From an uncultured Burkholderiales bacterium (lineage in GTDB: Bacteria; Pseudomonadota; Gammaproteobacteria; Burkholderiales; Burkholderiaceae_C): DNA of 64,000 nucleotides. Below the pieces are notes generated by a model, which was not told where the DNA came from, searched no databases, and was given only the letters and a program-made list of their open reading frames with translations. Positions 46,190 through 54,692 of this stretch are shown here, piece after piece. The DNA is taken from contig CAIZHQ010000014.1 in NCBI GenBank assembly GCA_903932865.1, positions 186,001 through 250,000 of the forward strand. Reading direction: 5' to 3'. The translations under genes were made by a program, and so were the position numbers. Each line of letters opens with the position of its first letter. The stretch's first letter is position 1.

Positions 46190-47203
46190 ATGAACTTGAA
46201 GAAACGACAATTTCTGAGCGCTGCCTTGCTGGCCGTCACTGCTGTCACCGTGGGTGGTCAAGCCATGGCTCAAGCCTATCCTGCCCGTGATGTGACTGCA
46301 GTGATCCAGTGGGGCGCAGGTGGCGGTACCGATGTGGCCATGCGCGGCTATGCGCCCTATGCAGAAGAAGCACTGGGCCGAAAAATCGTGCTGCAAAACA
46401 AACCCGGTGCCGCTGGTGTGATTGGCGCAAACTTTGTGTTGCAACAGCCTGCAGATGGTTACACCATTTTGATGGGTGCCGAGCCACAAGCTCTGTTCCG
46501 TGTGATGGGTGTGGCCGATTTTGATTACGATAAATTCACCCCGATCAACATCGCTGCAGTGGCCAACACCATTTTGTTGGTGGCACGTCCCAATGCGCCT
46601 TGGAACACCACTCAGGATTTGATCAGCCATGTGCAGGCCAACCCCAACAAGGTTAAGCAGTACCTTGCTGGACAAGGTACTGTGCCTTTCACCATGAACG
46701 CCATGGTCACCACGTTGACCAAATTTGAAACCATCAAAGTGCCCTTTGACGGAGAAGGTCCTGCGATTGCCGCCCTTTCAGGGGGGCACGTTGACATCGG
46801 ATTCATCGCTTCAGGCCCTGCCATTGAACACATCAAGGCTGGTCGTCTGAAAGCGCTGGGTGTGGTGGACAGCAAGTCTTTTCAGGGGATTGCACCCGTG
46901 ACAGATGCGCCGTCACTCAAGAACATCACCAAGTTCTTGCCTTGGGGCTCGTGGTACGGCGTCTTTGTGCGAAAAGAGACACCTGAAGATGTCAAGGCCA
47001 AGTTGGTGGCCGCGTTCAAGAAGGCCGGTGAGAACCCCCAATACCGCGACATGATGACAGGACGCGGCACCACCATGCTCAACATCAGTGGAGCTGAGGC
47101 CGAACGGTTCATCAAGAAGTTCCAGTCCACCACCGCTTGGTTGTACCAAGGTGCGGGTGCCGCCAAAGTAGACCCAGCCACCTTAGGCATCCCCAAACCT
47201 TGA
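46190..47203 (+). CDS. tctC: Bug/TctC solute-binding protein of a tripartite tricarboxylate transporter (copy 3)
   Basis: 337 residues from the ATG at 46190, preferred over 46169 because GGAG lies 5 bp upstream and the signal peptide (MNLKKRQFLSAALLAVTAVT ... AMAQ) begins there. AYPARDVTAVIQWGAGGGTD and LQNKPGAAGVIGANF are Bug signatures; PADGYTILMG is also typical. Unlike the two other Bug genes in the window, it is followed by tctB and tctA, so a full TTT uptake system is encoded. The ligand is probably a carboxylate used by the flanking enzymes. Confidence 0.93.
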   Translation: MNLKKRQFLSAALLAVTAVTVGGQAMAQAYPARDVTAVIQWGAGGGTDVAMRGYAPYAEEALGRKIVLQNKPGAAGVIGANFVLQQPADGYTILMGAEPQALFRVMGVADFDYDKFTPINIAAVANTILLVARPNAPWNTTQDLISHVQANPNKVKQYLAGQGTVPFTMNAMVTTLTKFETIKVPFDGEGPAIAALSGGHVDIGFIASGPAIEHIKAGRLKALGVVDSKSFQGIAPVTDAPSLKNITKFLPWGSWYGVFVRKETPEDVKAKLVAAFKKAGENPQYRDMMTGRGTTMLNISGAEAERFIKKFQSTTAWLYQGAGAAKVDPATLGIPKP

Positions 47204-47210
47204 TGCAGAT

Positions 47211-47250
47211 AGGCACATCTGGCGCCCCTTTGTGGTGGCCTGATGTGCCT
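47211..47250 (+). promoter_or_regulatory. Stem-loop between tctC and tctB
   Basis: AGGCACATC (47211-47219) and GATGTGCCT (47242-47250) are perfectly complementary, closing a 22-base loop just after the tctC stop. No U-run follows, so read-through is expected. Such stems often protect the 3' end of the abundant binding-protein message relative to the membrane genes. Confidence 0.5.
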
Positions 47251-47297
47251 GCTTCACTGAGTCCGTTAAGGGCATTTTTGTTTTAGGATTATTTATC

Positions 47298-47807
47298 ATG
47301 AGCACCAACCCTCCGCGACTGCCGGGCGAATTGAGTTTCATGGCACTGGTTGTGGCGTTCAGTGCATTCATGCTCTGGTCATCCTTTCGCATTTCCAAAT
47401 TTGATTCTATTTCTTCACCTGGCGTCTTCCCAATGTTCTGCGCTGGCTTGATGCTGGTCACTGGCCTGATGAGTTTGCGCCAGGCATGGAAGGCTTCACC
47501 AAGTGCCGATACCCATCAAACGGTGTTTCAACAGTTTGTGATTCAGTTGGCGCCCGTGAAGCTAATTTTGTTTGTAGCACTGATTGTGGGTTACATGTTG
47601 GCGCTGGAAGTGACGGGATTTTTGGTTTCATCCTACGCGTTTCTTCTGATGTCAATGCAGGTTCTGGGCAGCAAGAAGACTGTTGTCAATCTTTGGGTCA
47701 GTGCCTTGGTCCTTTTTTGTATTTTCATTGTTTTTCAAACGGCGTTTTCTGTGGTGTTACCTGCAGGCTCTTTGTTGGGACCCTACACACCGGAGTGGTT
47801 GAAATGA
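47298..47807 (+). CDS. tctB: TctB small membrane subunit of the tripartite tricarboxylate transporter
   Basis: 169 residues with four hydrophobic helices (FMALVVAFSAFMLW; FPMFCAGLMLVTGLMSL; LILFVALIVGYMLAL and the TctB-typical TGFLVSSYAFLLMSM; VLFCIFIVFQTAF). The ISSPGVFP segment after helix 1 is a TctB signature. It overlaps tctA by 4 bp. Confidence 0.92.
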   Translation: MSTNPPRLPGELSFMALVVAFSAFMLWSSFRISKFDSISSPGVFPMFCAGLMLVTGLMSLRQAWKASPSADTHQTVFQQFVIQLAPVKLILFVALIVGYMLALEVTGFLVSSYAFLLMSMQVLGSKKTVVNLWVSALVLFCIFIVFQTAFSVVLPAGSLLGPYTPEWLK

Positions 47808-49297
47808 TGGAATCTTTGGGTTATTTCTTCATGTCCTGGCTGGACGTGAAAATGTTGCTGCTGACGGCAGCAGGAACTTTTGCAGGTATTTACATCGGTG
47901 CCATTCCGGGGTTGTCGGTCACCATGGCCGTGTCCATTTTGATTTCATTCACTTTCAAGTGGGACATCAACGAAGCGCTGGCGCTGATTTCGGGCATTTA
48001 TCTGGGGGGTGTGTACGGCGGCTCTCGAAGTGCAATTTTGTTGAACATTCCTGGCGCGCCTGCTGCCATTGCCACAGGTTTGGATGGCTATCCCTTGGCC
48101 AAACGTGGCGAAGCAGGGCAGGCCATTGGTTTGACCACGGTGGTGTCGGTCTATGGAGGGTTCATTGGTATTTTGGCCTTGGCTATCGCAGCGCCTGCCG
48201 TGGCTGATTTGGCCTTGATGTTTGGTCCACGCGAGTATCTTTTGTTGGCCTTGTGGGGCATTTTGCTGGTGGGCAGCTTGTCTGGACAGTCGCTGTCAAA
48301 GGGTATTTTTGCAGGCGCCTTGGGCGCGCTCATTGCTTGTGTGGGCCTGGACCCAATGACCGGTGAAAATCGCCTGACTTTTGGTAGCCTTCAAATGTCG
48401 GCGGGCATTTCTTATGTGGCCGCCATGATTGGTTTCTTTGGTGTGGCCGAAGTGATTGCGCAAATCCATGAGTTGAAAATCAAAGCGGTCAAGCAAAACG
48501 TGAGCAAAATCATCCCTTCATGGGGCTTGCTGAAAAAATACCTGCCACTGGCCACACGAACATCTGGGATTGGCGTGGTGGTGGGTGCTTTGCCTGGTGC
48601 GGGCGGTGATATTGCCGCTTTGATGGCCTACGACCATGCCAAGCGCACGGTCAAAAATCCTTCACGACCCTTTGGCGAAGGGGCCTATGAAGGCCTGGTG
48701 GCACCTGAGTCGGCCAATAACGCGGCTGTCGGTGGTGCTTATATTCCGATGATGACACTGGGTATCCCGGGAGATGCCGTGACTGCTGTGATCATTGGCG
48801 CGCTTTACATTCATGGCCTCAAACCCGGTCCGATGCTGATGATCGAGACCCCTCACTTGTTCTGGTTTGTGGTGGGATCGCTCACATTGGCGAATATTTT
48901 CTTGCTGATCTTTGGCCTCACTGGAATTAAGATTTTTGCCAAGATTGTGGAGACCCCCAAGCCCGTTTTGTTGCCCTTGATTTTGGTCTTGTCGGCGGTG
49001 GGGGCCTATGCCATCAATAACAACCCGGTCGATGTGTACTGGATGTTGGGCTTCGGTGTGTTGGGGTACTTCCTGAAGATGTACGGCTTCCAAGTGGGTC
49101 CCGTTATTCTTGGCATGATTTTGGGCCCGATGATGGACCGCAGTTACCGCCAAGCCATGATGGCCACCAACAACGATGGGTGGTTGTTTGTCACCGAGTT
49201 TTTCACTACGCCTCTTTCAGCAATCATCCTGGCGGCAGTTGTGTTCACCTTGGTCAGCCAAACGCAATGGTGGAAGCGTCTTCGCGGACTGAACTGA
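47804..49297 (+). CDS. tctA: TctA large membrane subunit of the tripartite tricarboxylate transporter
   Basis: 497 residues; start ATG at 47804 overlaps the tctB stop, with a second ATG directly after it. About 11-12 membrane helices. Family motifs include GIYIGAIPGLSVTMA, YGGSRSAILLNIPGAPAA, a second conserved loop GALPGAGGDIAAL and APESANNAAVGGAYIPMMTLGIPGD. It drives ion-coupled uptake of the ligand delivered by TctC. The downstream gap holds a truncated IclR gene on the other strand. Confidence 0.95.
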   Translation: MMESLGYFFMSWLDVKMLLLTAAGTFAGIYIGAIPGLSVTMAVSILISFTFKWDINEALALISGIYLGGVYGGSRSAILLNIPGAPAAIATGLDGYPLAKRGEAGQAIGLTTVVSVYGGFIGILALAIAAPAVADLALMFGPREYLLLALWGILLVGSLSGQSLSKGIFAGALGALIACVGLDPMTGENRLTFGSLQMSAGISYVAAMIGFFGVAEVIAQIHELKIKAVKQNVSKIIPSWGLLKKYLPLATRTSGIGVVVGALPGAGGDIAALMAYDHAKRTVKNPSRPFGEGAYEGLVAPESANNAAVGGAYIPMMTLGIPGDAVTAVIIGALYIHGLKPGPMLMIETPHLFWFVVGSLTLANIFLLIFGLTGIKIFAKIVETPKPVLLPLILVLSAVGAYAINNNPVDVYWMLGFGVLGYFLKMYGFQVGPVILGMILGPMMDRSYRQAMMATNNDGWLFVTEFFTTPLSAIILAAVVFTLVSQTQWWKRLRGLN

Positions 49298-49343
49298 TCG
49301 GTCTGCAGACTTGTCTTGCAAGGACCAGCCAATGACTTGAAGA

Positions 49344-49482
49344 CCGTCATACCGCAGCGTTCGCCCTTTTCGGTGGCACTCAGGCGCGGGTGAGCAGCGT
49401 CAAAGGCCTCAATGATGTGAAGACCTTTTTTCAGACATGCAATCCAATCACGCGAATCCAGTGGTTCTGGCGCGACGGTCAT
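49344..49482 (-). pseudogene. Truncated IclR-family regulator (N-terminal remnant)
   Basis: From an ATG at 49482, about 46 residues match the start of IclR regulators of aromatic catabolism (PobR/PcaU type): DWIACLKKGLHIIEAFDAA, HPRLSATEKGERCGMT. After that the frame runs on into sequence unlike IclR and antisense to the end of tctA, and the expected RTAARRYLLTL recognition helix is not found in any frame nearby. The rest of the gene is missing, probably lost when the tct genes and this remnant were joined. Confidence 0.7.
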
Positions 49483-49488
49483 CCAGGG

Positions 49489-50370
49489 TCAGGCCTTTGG
49501 ACGCTTGACCAGCAGCGCCACCAACTCAGGCACCAGCGCATTCGGGTCGCCTTCCTTACAAGCGGTCTCCAGCGTATTTTTGACCGCTTGAGCCACGGTG
49601 TGGTCGGCGTGGGTGTCGATGGCCATCTGGTTGTAATAGCTCAAGTCTTTGAGCGCGTTGCTCATGCTGAACCGCAGGCCCGAGGTGTCACCAGACGTCA
49701 GAGTGGGTTTGAGCCGTTCGAGCGCCGCGCCCCAGCCGCCGCCCATGGCTAGCACGTCCACAAAGGTTTGTGCCTTCACACCCGACAGCTGCGCGCAAGC
49801 TGCGGCTTCGGCCAACAAGGTCACGGTGCCCAGCGACACATAGTTGTGCAACAGCTTCATGCGGTGGCCCGAACCAATCGGGCCAGTGTGCACGATGTTT
49901 TCTGCAAAGCAGGCCAGGATGGGTTTGCAGCGTTCAAACAAGGCCACATCGCCACCCACCAACAAGTTCAGGCGGCCTTCGGCCGCTTCTTTGGGGGTGC
50001 GCGTCATGGGCGAATCGAGAAACTGCCCGCCCTGGGCGATGACTGTGGCCGCCACTTTTTCGGTGGAGGAGGGCACGGCAGTCGAGCAGTCGATGACGAT
50101 GGTGCCCGGGCGCATGCCCTTCAAGACACCGTCTTCGCCCAGCAACACCGCCTCAACCTGTGGCGTGCCCGTCACGCACAGGATGATCACATCCGACTGT
50201 GCGGCCAGGGCCTGGGGCGTGGTGCAGGTGCGTGCGCCAGCGGCCAGCAGGGCGTCCAGCGGCTGGTTGCCTGGGTGTTCGAGCACCGACAGGCTTTGCC
50301 CGTGCTTGAGCAAGTTGCTCGCGATGCCATGGCCCATCATGCCAATGCCGATCATGCCGATTTTTTTCAT
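49489..50370 (-). CDS. NAD(P)-dependent beta-hydroxyacid dehydrogenase (3-hydroxyisobutyrate dehydrogenase family)
   Basis: 293 residues from the ATG at 50370, with GGAG upstream; the frame's N-terminal extension is rejected. GMIGIGMMGHGIASNLLK is the NAD(P)-binding signature, FLDSPMTRTPKEAAEGRL the substrate-binding segment and GSGHRMKLLHNYVSLG carries the catalytic Lys. Members oxidise 3-hydroxyisobutyrate, tartronate semialdehyde or related acids. It follows an SDR by 91 bp on the same strand and is probably the last gene of the SDR cluster. Confidence 0.9.
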   Translation of the reverse strand: MKKIGMIGIGMMGHGIASNLLKHGQSLSVLEHPGNQPLDALLAAGARTCTTPQALAAQSDVIILCVTGTPQVEAVLLGEDGVLKGMRPGTIVIDCSTAVPSSTEKVAATVIAQGGQFLDSPMTRTPKEAAEGRLNLLVGGDVALFERCKPILACFAENIVHTGPIGSGHRMKLLHNYVSLGTVTLLAEAAACAQLSGVKAQTFVDVLAMGGGWGAALERLKPTLTSGDTSGLRFSMSNALKDLSYYNQMAIDTHADHTVAQAVKNTLETACKEGDPNALVPELVALLVKRPKA

Positions 50371-50461
50371 GCTTGCTCCAAGTGATTGCTTGCAAGTATG
50401 GAATGTACCAAGCGCCAGTCCTGTCACCTCTGAAGCTTCGCGTGTTTCGCTTTTGAGAGTT

Positions 50462-51241
50462 TCACATCTGGGCCAGCAAGCCGCCATCGATCGCCAGCGT
50501 CTGGCCATTCACATACCCCGCTGCAGGGGACACCAGAAACAAGACGACAGGGGCGATGTCTTCTGGCGTGGCCCAACGAGCTTGTGGCACTTCTTGGCGC
50601 AAGAAATCCTCAAAACCTTCGCGCTGCTGCAGACCCACTGTGAATTCGGTACGGACAAAGCCGGGCGCAATCGCATTGGCCGTGATACCGCTGGCACCGT
50701 ACTCCACAGCGATGGCGCGGGCCATGGCCCCCAAAGCAGCCTTGGCTGTGGAGTAAGCGCCAATGAGCGGCATGGTGGACTGGCCCGAAACCGACGAGGT
50801 CATGACGACCCGGCCAAAACCCCGTGCGCACATACCGGGCAAAAATACGCGAGAGCAGTTGAACGCACCGCCCACATGCACGTCCTGGATCTGTTGCCAC
50901 TCTTGCCGGCTCATCTCAACGAGGGCTTTGCGATTTTGGTTGCCCGCATTGCTCACCAAGATGTCGACCATCCAGCCCGCGGTGTCCAGCTCTTTTGCGG
51001 CTATCTGAACAGCTGCCATATCAGCGACATCAAAGCAGGCTGCACGCACTTCAATGCCTTGTGCTTGCAGGCTGTGCACGGCATCGTCTGCGGCTTGCGT
51101 GTTCAGGTCATTGATCAGCACACGCGCTCCGGCGTGTCCCAGTGCCGTGGCGATGGCCAAGCCAATGCCTCTGGCCGAGCCGGTGATCAAAGCGGTGCGA
51201 CCTTGCAGGCCAAACGATTGCGAGAGATAAGTTGGATTCAT
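50462..51241 (-). CDS. Short-chain dehydrogenase/reductase (SDR 1)
   Basis: 259 residues of classical SDR. TALITGSARGIGLA (cofactor site), VSNAGNQN, catalytic Ser in MTSSVSGQ and YSTAKAALG (Tyr-x-x-x-Lys) are all present, with the C-terminal GYVNGQTLAIDGG. An Asp after strand 2 (INDLN) indicates NAD rather than NADP. It begins 1 bp after the stop of the neighbouring SDR. It would interconvert a secondary alcohol and a ketone, probably on a cyclic substrate by context. Confidence 0.9.
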   Translation of the reverse strand: MNPTYLSQSFGLQGRTALITGSARGIGLAIATALGHAGARVLINDLNTQAADDAVHSLQAQGIEVRAACFDVADMAAVQIAAKELDTAGWMVDILVSNAGNQNRKALVEMSRQEWQQIQDVHVGGAFNCSRVFLPGMCARGFGRVVMTSSVSGQSTMPLIGAYSTAKAALGAMARAIAVEYGASGITANAIAPGFVRTEFTVGLQQREGFEDFLRQEVPQARWATPEDIAPVVLFLVSPAAGYVNGQTLAIDGGLLAQM

Positions 51242-51242
51242 G

Positions 51243-52034
51243 TCAATCTTTCACGGGTGGTTTGCCGGGGCGTCCCGGGATCATGGTCATCATGTGGTCG
51301 GCCACGCCACCGTCGACCACGAGGTTTTGACCATTGATGTAACTTGCATGGGCGCTGATCAGGTAATGCACGGCTTGTCCAATGTCATCGGGTCGGCCGA
51401 TGCGCCCCATCGGAACCAGGGCTTCGCGCCGCGCTTTGGTGTCGGTGTTTTGGTAGACCGCCTCGGTCAGCGGGGTTCGGACCATGCCCGGGCATACGGT
51501 ATTGGTTCGAATGCCTTCTGGCCCCCACTCTTGCGCCAATTGACGACAAAGCATGATCAGTGCTGCTTTGGCCGGCGAGTAAGCGCCATAGCCCGGATGC
51601 GGATGCAAGCCCGACATGGAAGCAATGGCGGTGATGCTGCCGCTTGTGCGCTTGAGCGATGGGTATGCCGCTTGTGCCATCAGGAACACCGAGCGTGTGT
51701 TGAGGTTGAAGGTCAAGTCCCATTGCTCGACCGACAATTCGGCCAATTTGCCAGGCCCTGATGCGCCCGCCACGCAGACCAAGGCGTCCAGATCGCCATG
51801 GACCATCAGGGCCTCTTGCACCATTCGCATTGCATCTTCGGGGCGGGTCACATCGCCCACCACACCATGTGCCTGTACGCCCATGTCACGCAGGGCCTGA
51901 AGCAAGGCCGACAGACGTTCGCCGTTTTGTGTGCTGGCCACAGTCAGCTTCAGTTCTTGTGTCGTCTGCGAGGCCAGCACCTCGCAGATGCCTCGGCCAA
52001 TTCCCCCAGTCGCGCCAGTGACTAAAGTATGCAT
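51243..52034 (-). CDS. Short-chain dehydrogenase/reductase (SDR 2)
   Basis: 263 residues from the ATG at 52034. TLVTGATGGIGRGI, a VCVAGASG replacing the usual NNAG, AIASMSGL (Ser) and YSPAKAALI (Tyr-x-x-x-Lys) define an intact classical SDR; GYGAYSP and SYINGQNLVVDGG are typical. The start codon lies inside the end of a 35-codon small ORF (stop at 52022), so its translation may be coupled to it. Confidence 0.9.
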   Translation of the reverse strand: MHTLVTGATGGIGRGICEVLASQTTQELKLTVASTQNGERLSALLQALRDMGVQAHGVVGDVTRPEDAMRMVQEALMVHGDLDALVCVAGASGPGKLAELSVEQWDLTFNLNTRSVFLMAQAAYPSLKRTSGSITAIASMSGLHPHPGYGAYSPAKAALIMLCRQLAQEWGPEGIRTNTVCPGMVRTPLTEAVYQNTDTKARREALVPMGRIGRPDDIGQAVHYLISAHASYINGQNLVVDGGVADHMMTMIPGRPGKPPVKD

Positions 52035-52129
52035 TTTTTCTCTCGGGTAAAAAAGCCGACCAGGCCCGAGCACAACACGATGAGCAATGCGCCGTCAACC
52101 AGGTCATTGAAAAAATTGATCGTCACCAT
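52022..52129 (-). CDS. Predicted small membrane protein (35 residues)
   Basis: A short frame from an ATG at 52129 to a TAG at 52022-52024. It is preceded by a strong AAAAAAGGAG, 9 bases before the ATG. The product MVTINFFNDLVDGALLIVLC and onward is hydrophobic from about residue 9 to 27 and ends in a basic tail (TREKKCIL), the pattern of a single-span membrane protein. It fills the 112-bp gap between two SDR genes, and its stop overlaps the next gene's start. No homologue is recognised. Confidence 0.5.
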   Translation of the reverse strand: MVTINFFNDLVDGALLIVLCSGLVGFFTREKKCIL

Positions 52130-52146
52130 CTGTGTTGTCTCCTTTT

Positions 52147-52945
52147 TTAATCTTCTTCAAACGGGCCCAGCGCCGCCTCGGGCGCCCCCAGTGCTGTCCA
52201 GCCACCGTCCACCGGCAACACTGCGCCCGTGATGTAACTGGCAAGGGGTGAGGCCAAAAAGGCGATCACTTGGGCAATTTCTTCGGGGGCGGCCATGCGC
52301 CCCATGGGGGTTCGGCGTGCAATCGCCTGGGCATCGATGGCGCCGCGCTCGACCAGGTTGGCCACCAAGGCGGTCTTCACATAACCGGGTGCCACGGCGT
52401 TCACGCGTATGCCACGGCGCGCCCATTCGCTGGCCAGAGCCCGGGTCATGCCGAGCACGCCAGCCTTGGCCGCGCAGTAAGCATTGCGACCGGGAATGCC
52501 GCCAAAGCTGGCGATGGAGCCGATGTTCACGATGGCGCCTCGGATGCCGCGTGCATCACGCGGCTGCTGGGTCATCTGCGCGATCACCTGTTGGGACATG
52601 AGAAACACACCCCGCAAATGCACCGACAACACCTTGTCAAAAGCGACGATGCCTTGCTGCAAGGTCGGGGCGGTCTGATCGGCGATCCCGGCGTTGTTGA
52701 CCAGTCCATCGATGCGGCCATGGCGTGCCACCACATCGCTCACACGCGTTTGCACCGCTTCCGCATCGGTCACATCGCAGGACCAGCCCGAGTGTTGGAC
52801 ACCCAGGGTCTGCGCACGTTCTAGCGCGCGCACCGTTCAAATCGAACAAGGCCACGGTCCATCCCGCATGGGCCAGCTGCTGTGCCGTGGCCCAGCCAAT
52901 GCCATCGGCCGCGCCGGTGACGATGGCCACAGGTGCGCCGCTCAT
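52147..52945 (-). pseudogene. Short-chain dehydrogenase/reductase (SDR 3), frameshifted in a (GC)n run
   Basis: The N-terminus starts at the ATG at 52945 with a good AAGGAG: SGAPVAIVTGAADGIGWATA, ending in FDLNGARAR. The rest, with LVNNAGIAD, NIGSIASF and YCAAKAGVLG, lies in another frame down to 52147. The switch falls at (GC)4, 52824-52831. One extra GC unit would restore a continuous protein reading FDLNGARALERAQTLG, of normal SDR length (about 265). So it is a recent slippage mutation, a phase-variable switch or a sequencing error. If intact, a classical NAD-type SDR (Asp after strand 2). Confidence 0.85.
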
Positions 52946-52981
52946 GCTGCGCTCCTTACCGGCTTGATGAGCGTGTTCATT

Positions 52982-54682
52982 TCAGGCACCCACCTTGTCC
53001 GCGATGTGGTTGGCCGTCACAAAGGCGAACACCATGTTGGGGCCGTGTGTGATGCCTGCGGCCGGGTAGTTGCCGCCCATGATGCTGGCACGGTCATTGC
53101 CGACAGCGTACAGACCAGGGATCACCGAGCCATCGCTTTTCTTGACTTCACCCACCACGCTGGTCTGGATGCCATCGAAGCTGCCGAGGTCGCCCATCAA
53201 CAGTTTGACCGCATAGAACGGACCTCTTTCAACCGGTGCCACACAGGGGTTGGGTTGGTGGTTGGGGTCGGCCAGATAACGGTTGAAGGCGGTGGTGCCG
53301 CGGGCGTGTTGTTCGTCCACACCTTTGACGGCACCGGTGTTGTATTCGTGCACGGTGGCTTCCAGGCCGGCCGCATCGATGCCGGTGACCTGTGCCAGAT
53401 CGGCCAATGTCTTGCCCTCAAAGAGGTAACCATTGCGGATGTATTTGCCAAAAGGCATGGGCGCGGGTTTGACAAAGCCCAGCCCGTATTTGCCCAAGGT
53501 GGTCTTGTCACAGACCAGCCACATCACGGTTTCCTTTTGACCCTTGCAGGCCTCGATCATGGCCACGCCCACATCGTGATACGAGTTTGATTCATTCGTG
53601 AAGCGCTTGCCGTTGCGCAGAACGCCAATCACGCCGGGTTTGTAGCGGTCCAGCAAGTGGGGAAAGACACCAAATTCGCCATTTCCAAATGGCACTTTGG
53701 ACACCGGCATCCAGGCGGCTGCATCCTTCAAGCGCAAGTCCACATCGGCGCCGACGGTCTCGGCGATGCGCACGCCATCGCCTGTGTTGGTTTCGGGGGT
53801 AGGGGAGAGGTGTTCCCCGCCACTTTGCAGGTGTGGATAAGCCTTGGCGATGCGCTGCACGTCTTGCGGAAATCCACCGCAAGCGAGAACCACGCCATGG
53901 CGTGCGCGGATTTCGCGGTCACCACCTTCGCCGCCGACCAGCATGCCGACCACTTGGCCATTCTCGGTCAACACCCGCTTGGCCGGTGTCGAGGTCAGGA
54001 TGGGAATACCCAAGTCCAGCGTCGATTGGGCCAGACGTGCGGCCAGCGCATTGCCACTGGTCACGTTGATGGCGCGTTGGTACAGCGCCAGTTCCTTGAT
54101 GTGGTTGACCAACCGTTTGGCCACGTACACAAAGGACGTCAGTGATTTGGTGAACTGGAAAAAATGCTTGAGGTCCGCATTGGAGGAGTTGAACATCATG
54201 CCGATGAAGGTGATGGTCTTGAGCGGTGGCTTTAAGCGCGGCATGTCTTTGCCCAGACCCCGGATGTCATAAGGCTTGGCCAGGATGGAGCGGCCAATGG
54301 CAGCGCCGCCAGGCACATCGGGGTGGTAGTCCGGGTAGAGCGTGGGGATGAACTGCATCGCGGTCTCGCGCTCGAGGAAGTCCACCATCTTGGGGCCTTG
54401 ATCCAAAAAGGCCGCCACCGCCGCTTCGTCGTAATACGCGCCGGTCTCTTGCATCATGTAGGTGCGCACCGCGTCCAGCGTATCTTGTGGGTTTTGCTTG
54501 CGGCCATGCGCGTTCAGGGGGATCCAGAGCACGCCACCCGACAGGGCGGTGGTGCCGCCGAATACGGGTTCTTTCTCGATGACCAGCACATCCAGGCCGC
54601 GTTTTTTGGCCGTGATCGCGCAAGACAAACCTGCTGCTCCAGAGCCCACCACCAGCAAATCACATTCGAAATGGCTTGTCAT
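52982..54682 (-). CDS. KstD-like FAD-dependent dehydrogenase (copy 3)
   Basis: 566 residues from the ATG at 54682, preceded by GAGGAG. Motifs: LLVVGSGAAGLSCAITAK, FGGTTALSGGVLWIP, FTNESNSYHDVGVAM and IMGGNYPAAGITHGPN, the last with the KstD Tyr and Gly positions. It ends at NHIADKVGA, without the extra domain of the fused paralogue. It lies between two SDR genes on the same strand, a pairing that fits alternate ketone formation and ring desaturation. Substrate unknown. Confidence 0.88.
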   Translation of the reverse strand: MTSHFECDLLVVGSGAAGLSCAITAKKRGLDVLVIEKEPVFGGTTALSGGVLWIPLNAHGRKQNPQDTLDAVRTYMMQETGAYYDEAAVAAFLDQGPKMVDFLERETAMQFIPTLYPDYHPDVPGGAAIGRSILAKPYDIRGLGKDMPRLKPPLKTITFIGMMFNSSNADLKHFFQFTKSLTSFVYVAKRLVNHIKELALYQRAINVTSGNALAARLAQSTLDLGIPILTSTPAKRVLTENGQVVGMLVGGEGGDREIRARHGVVLACGGFPQDVQRIAKAYPHLQSGGEHLSPTPETNTGDGVRIAETVGADVDLRLKDAAAWMPVSKVPFGNGEFGVFPHLLDRYKPGVIGVLRNGKRFTNESNSYHDVGVAMIEACKGQKETVMWLVCDKTTLGKYGLGFVKPAPMPFGKYIRNGYLFEGKTLADLAQVTGIDAAGLEATVHEYNTGAVKGVDEQHARGTTAFNRYLADPNHQPNPCVAPVERGPFYAVKLLMGDLGSFDGIQTSVVGEVKKSDGSVIPGLYAVGNDRASIMGGNYPAAGITHGPNMVFAFVTANHIADKVGA

Positions 54683-54692
54683 CCTTATCTCC

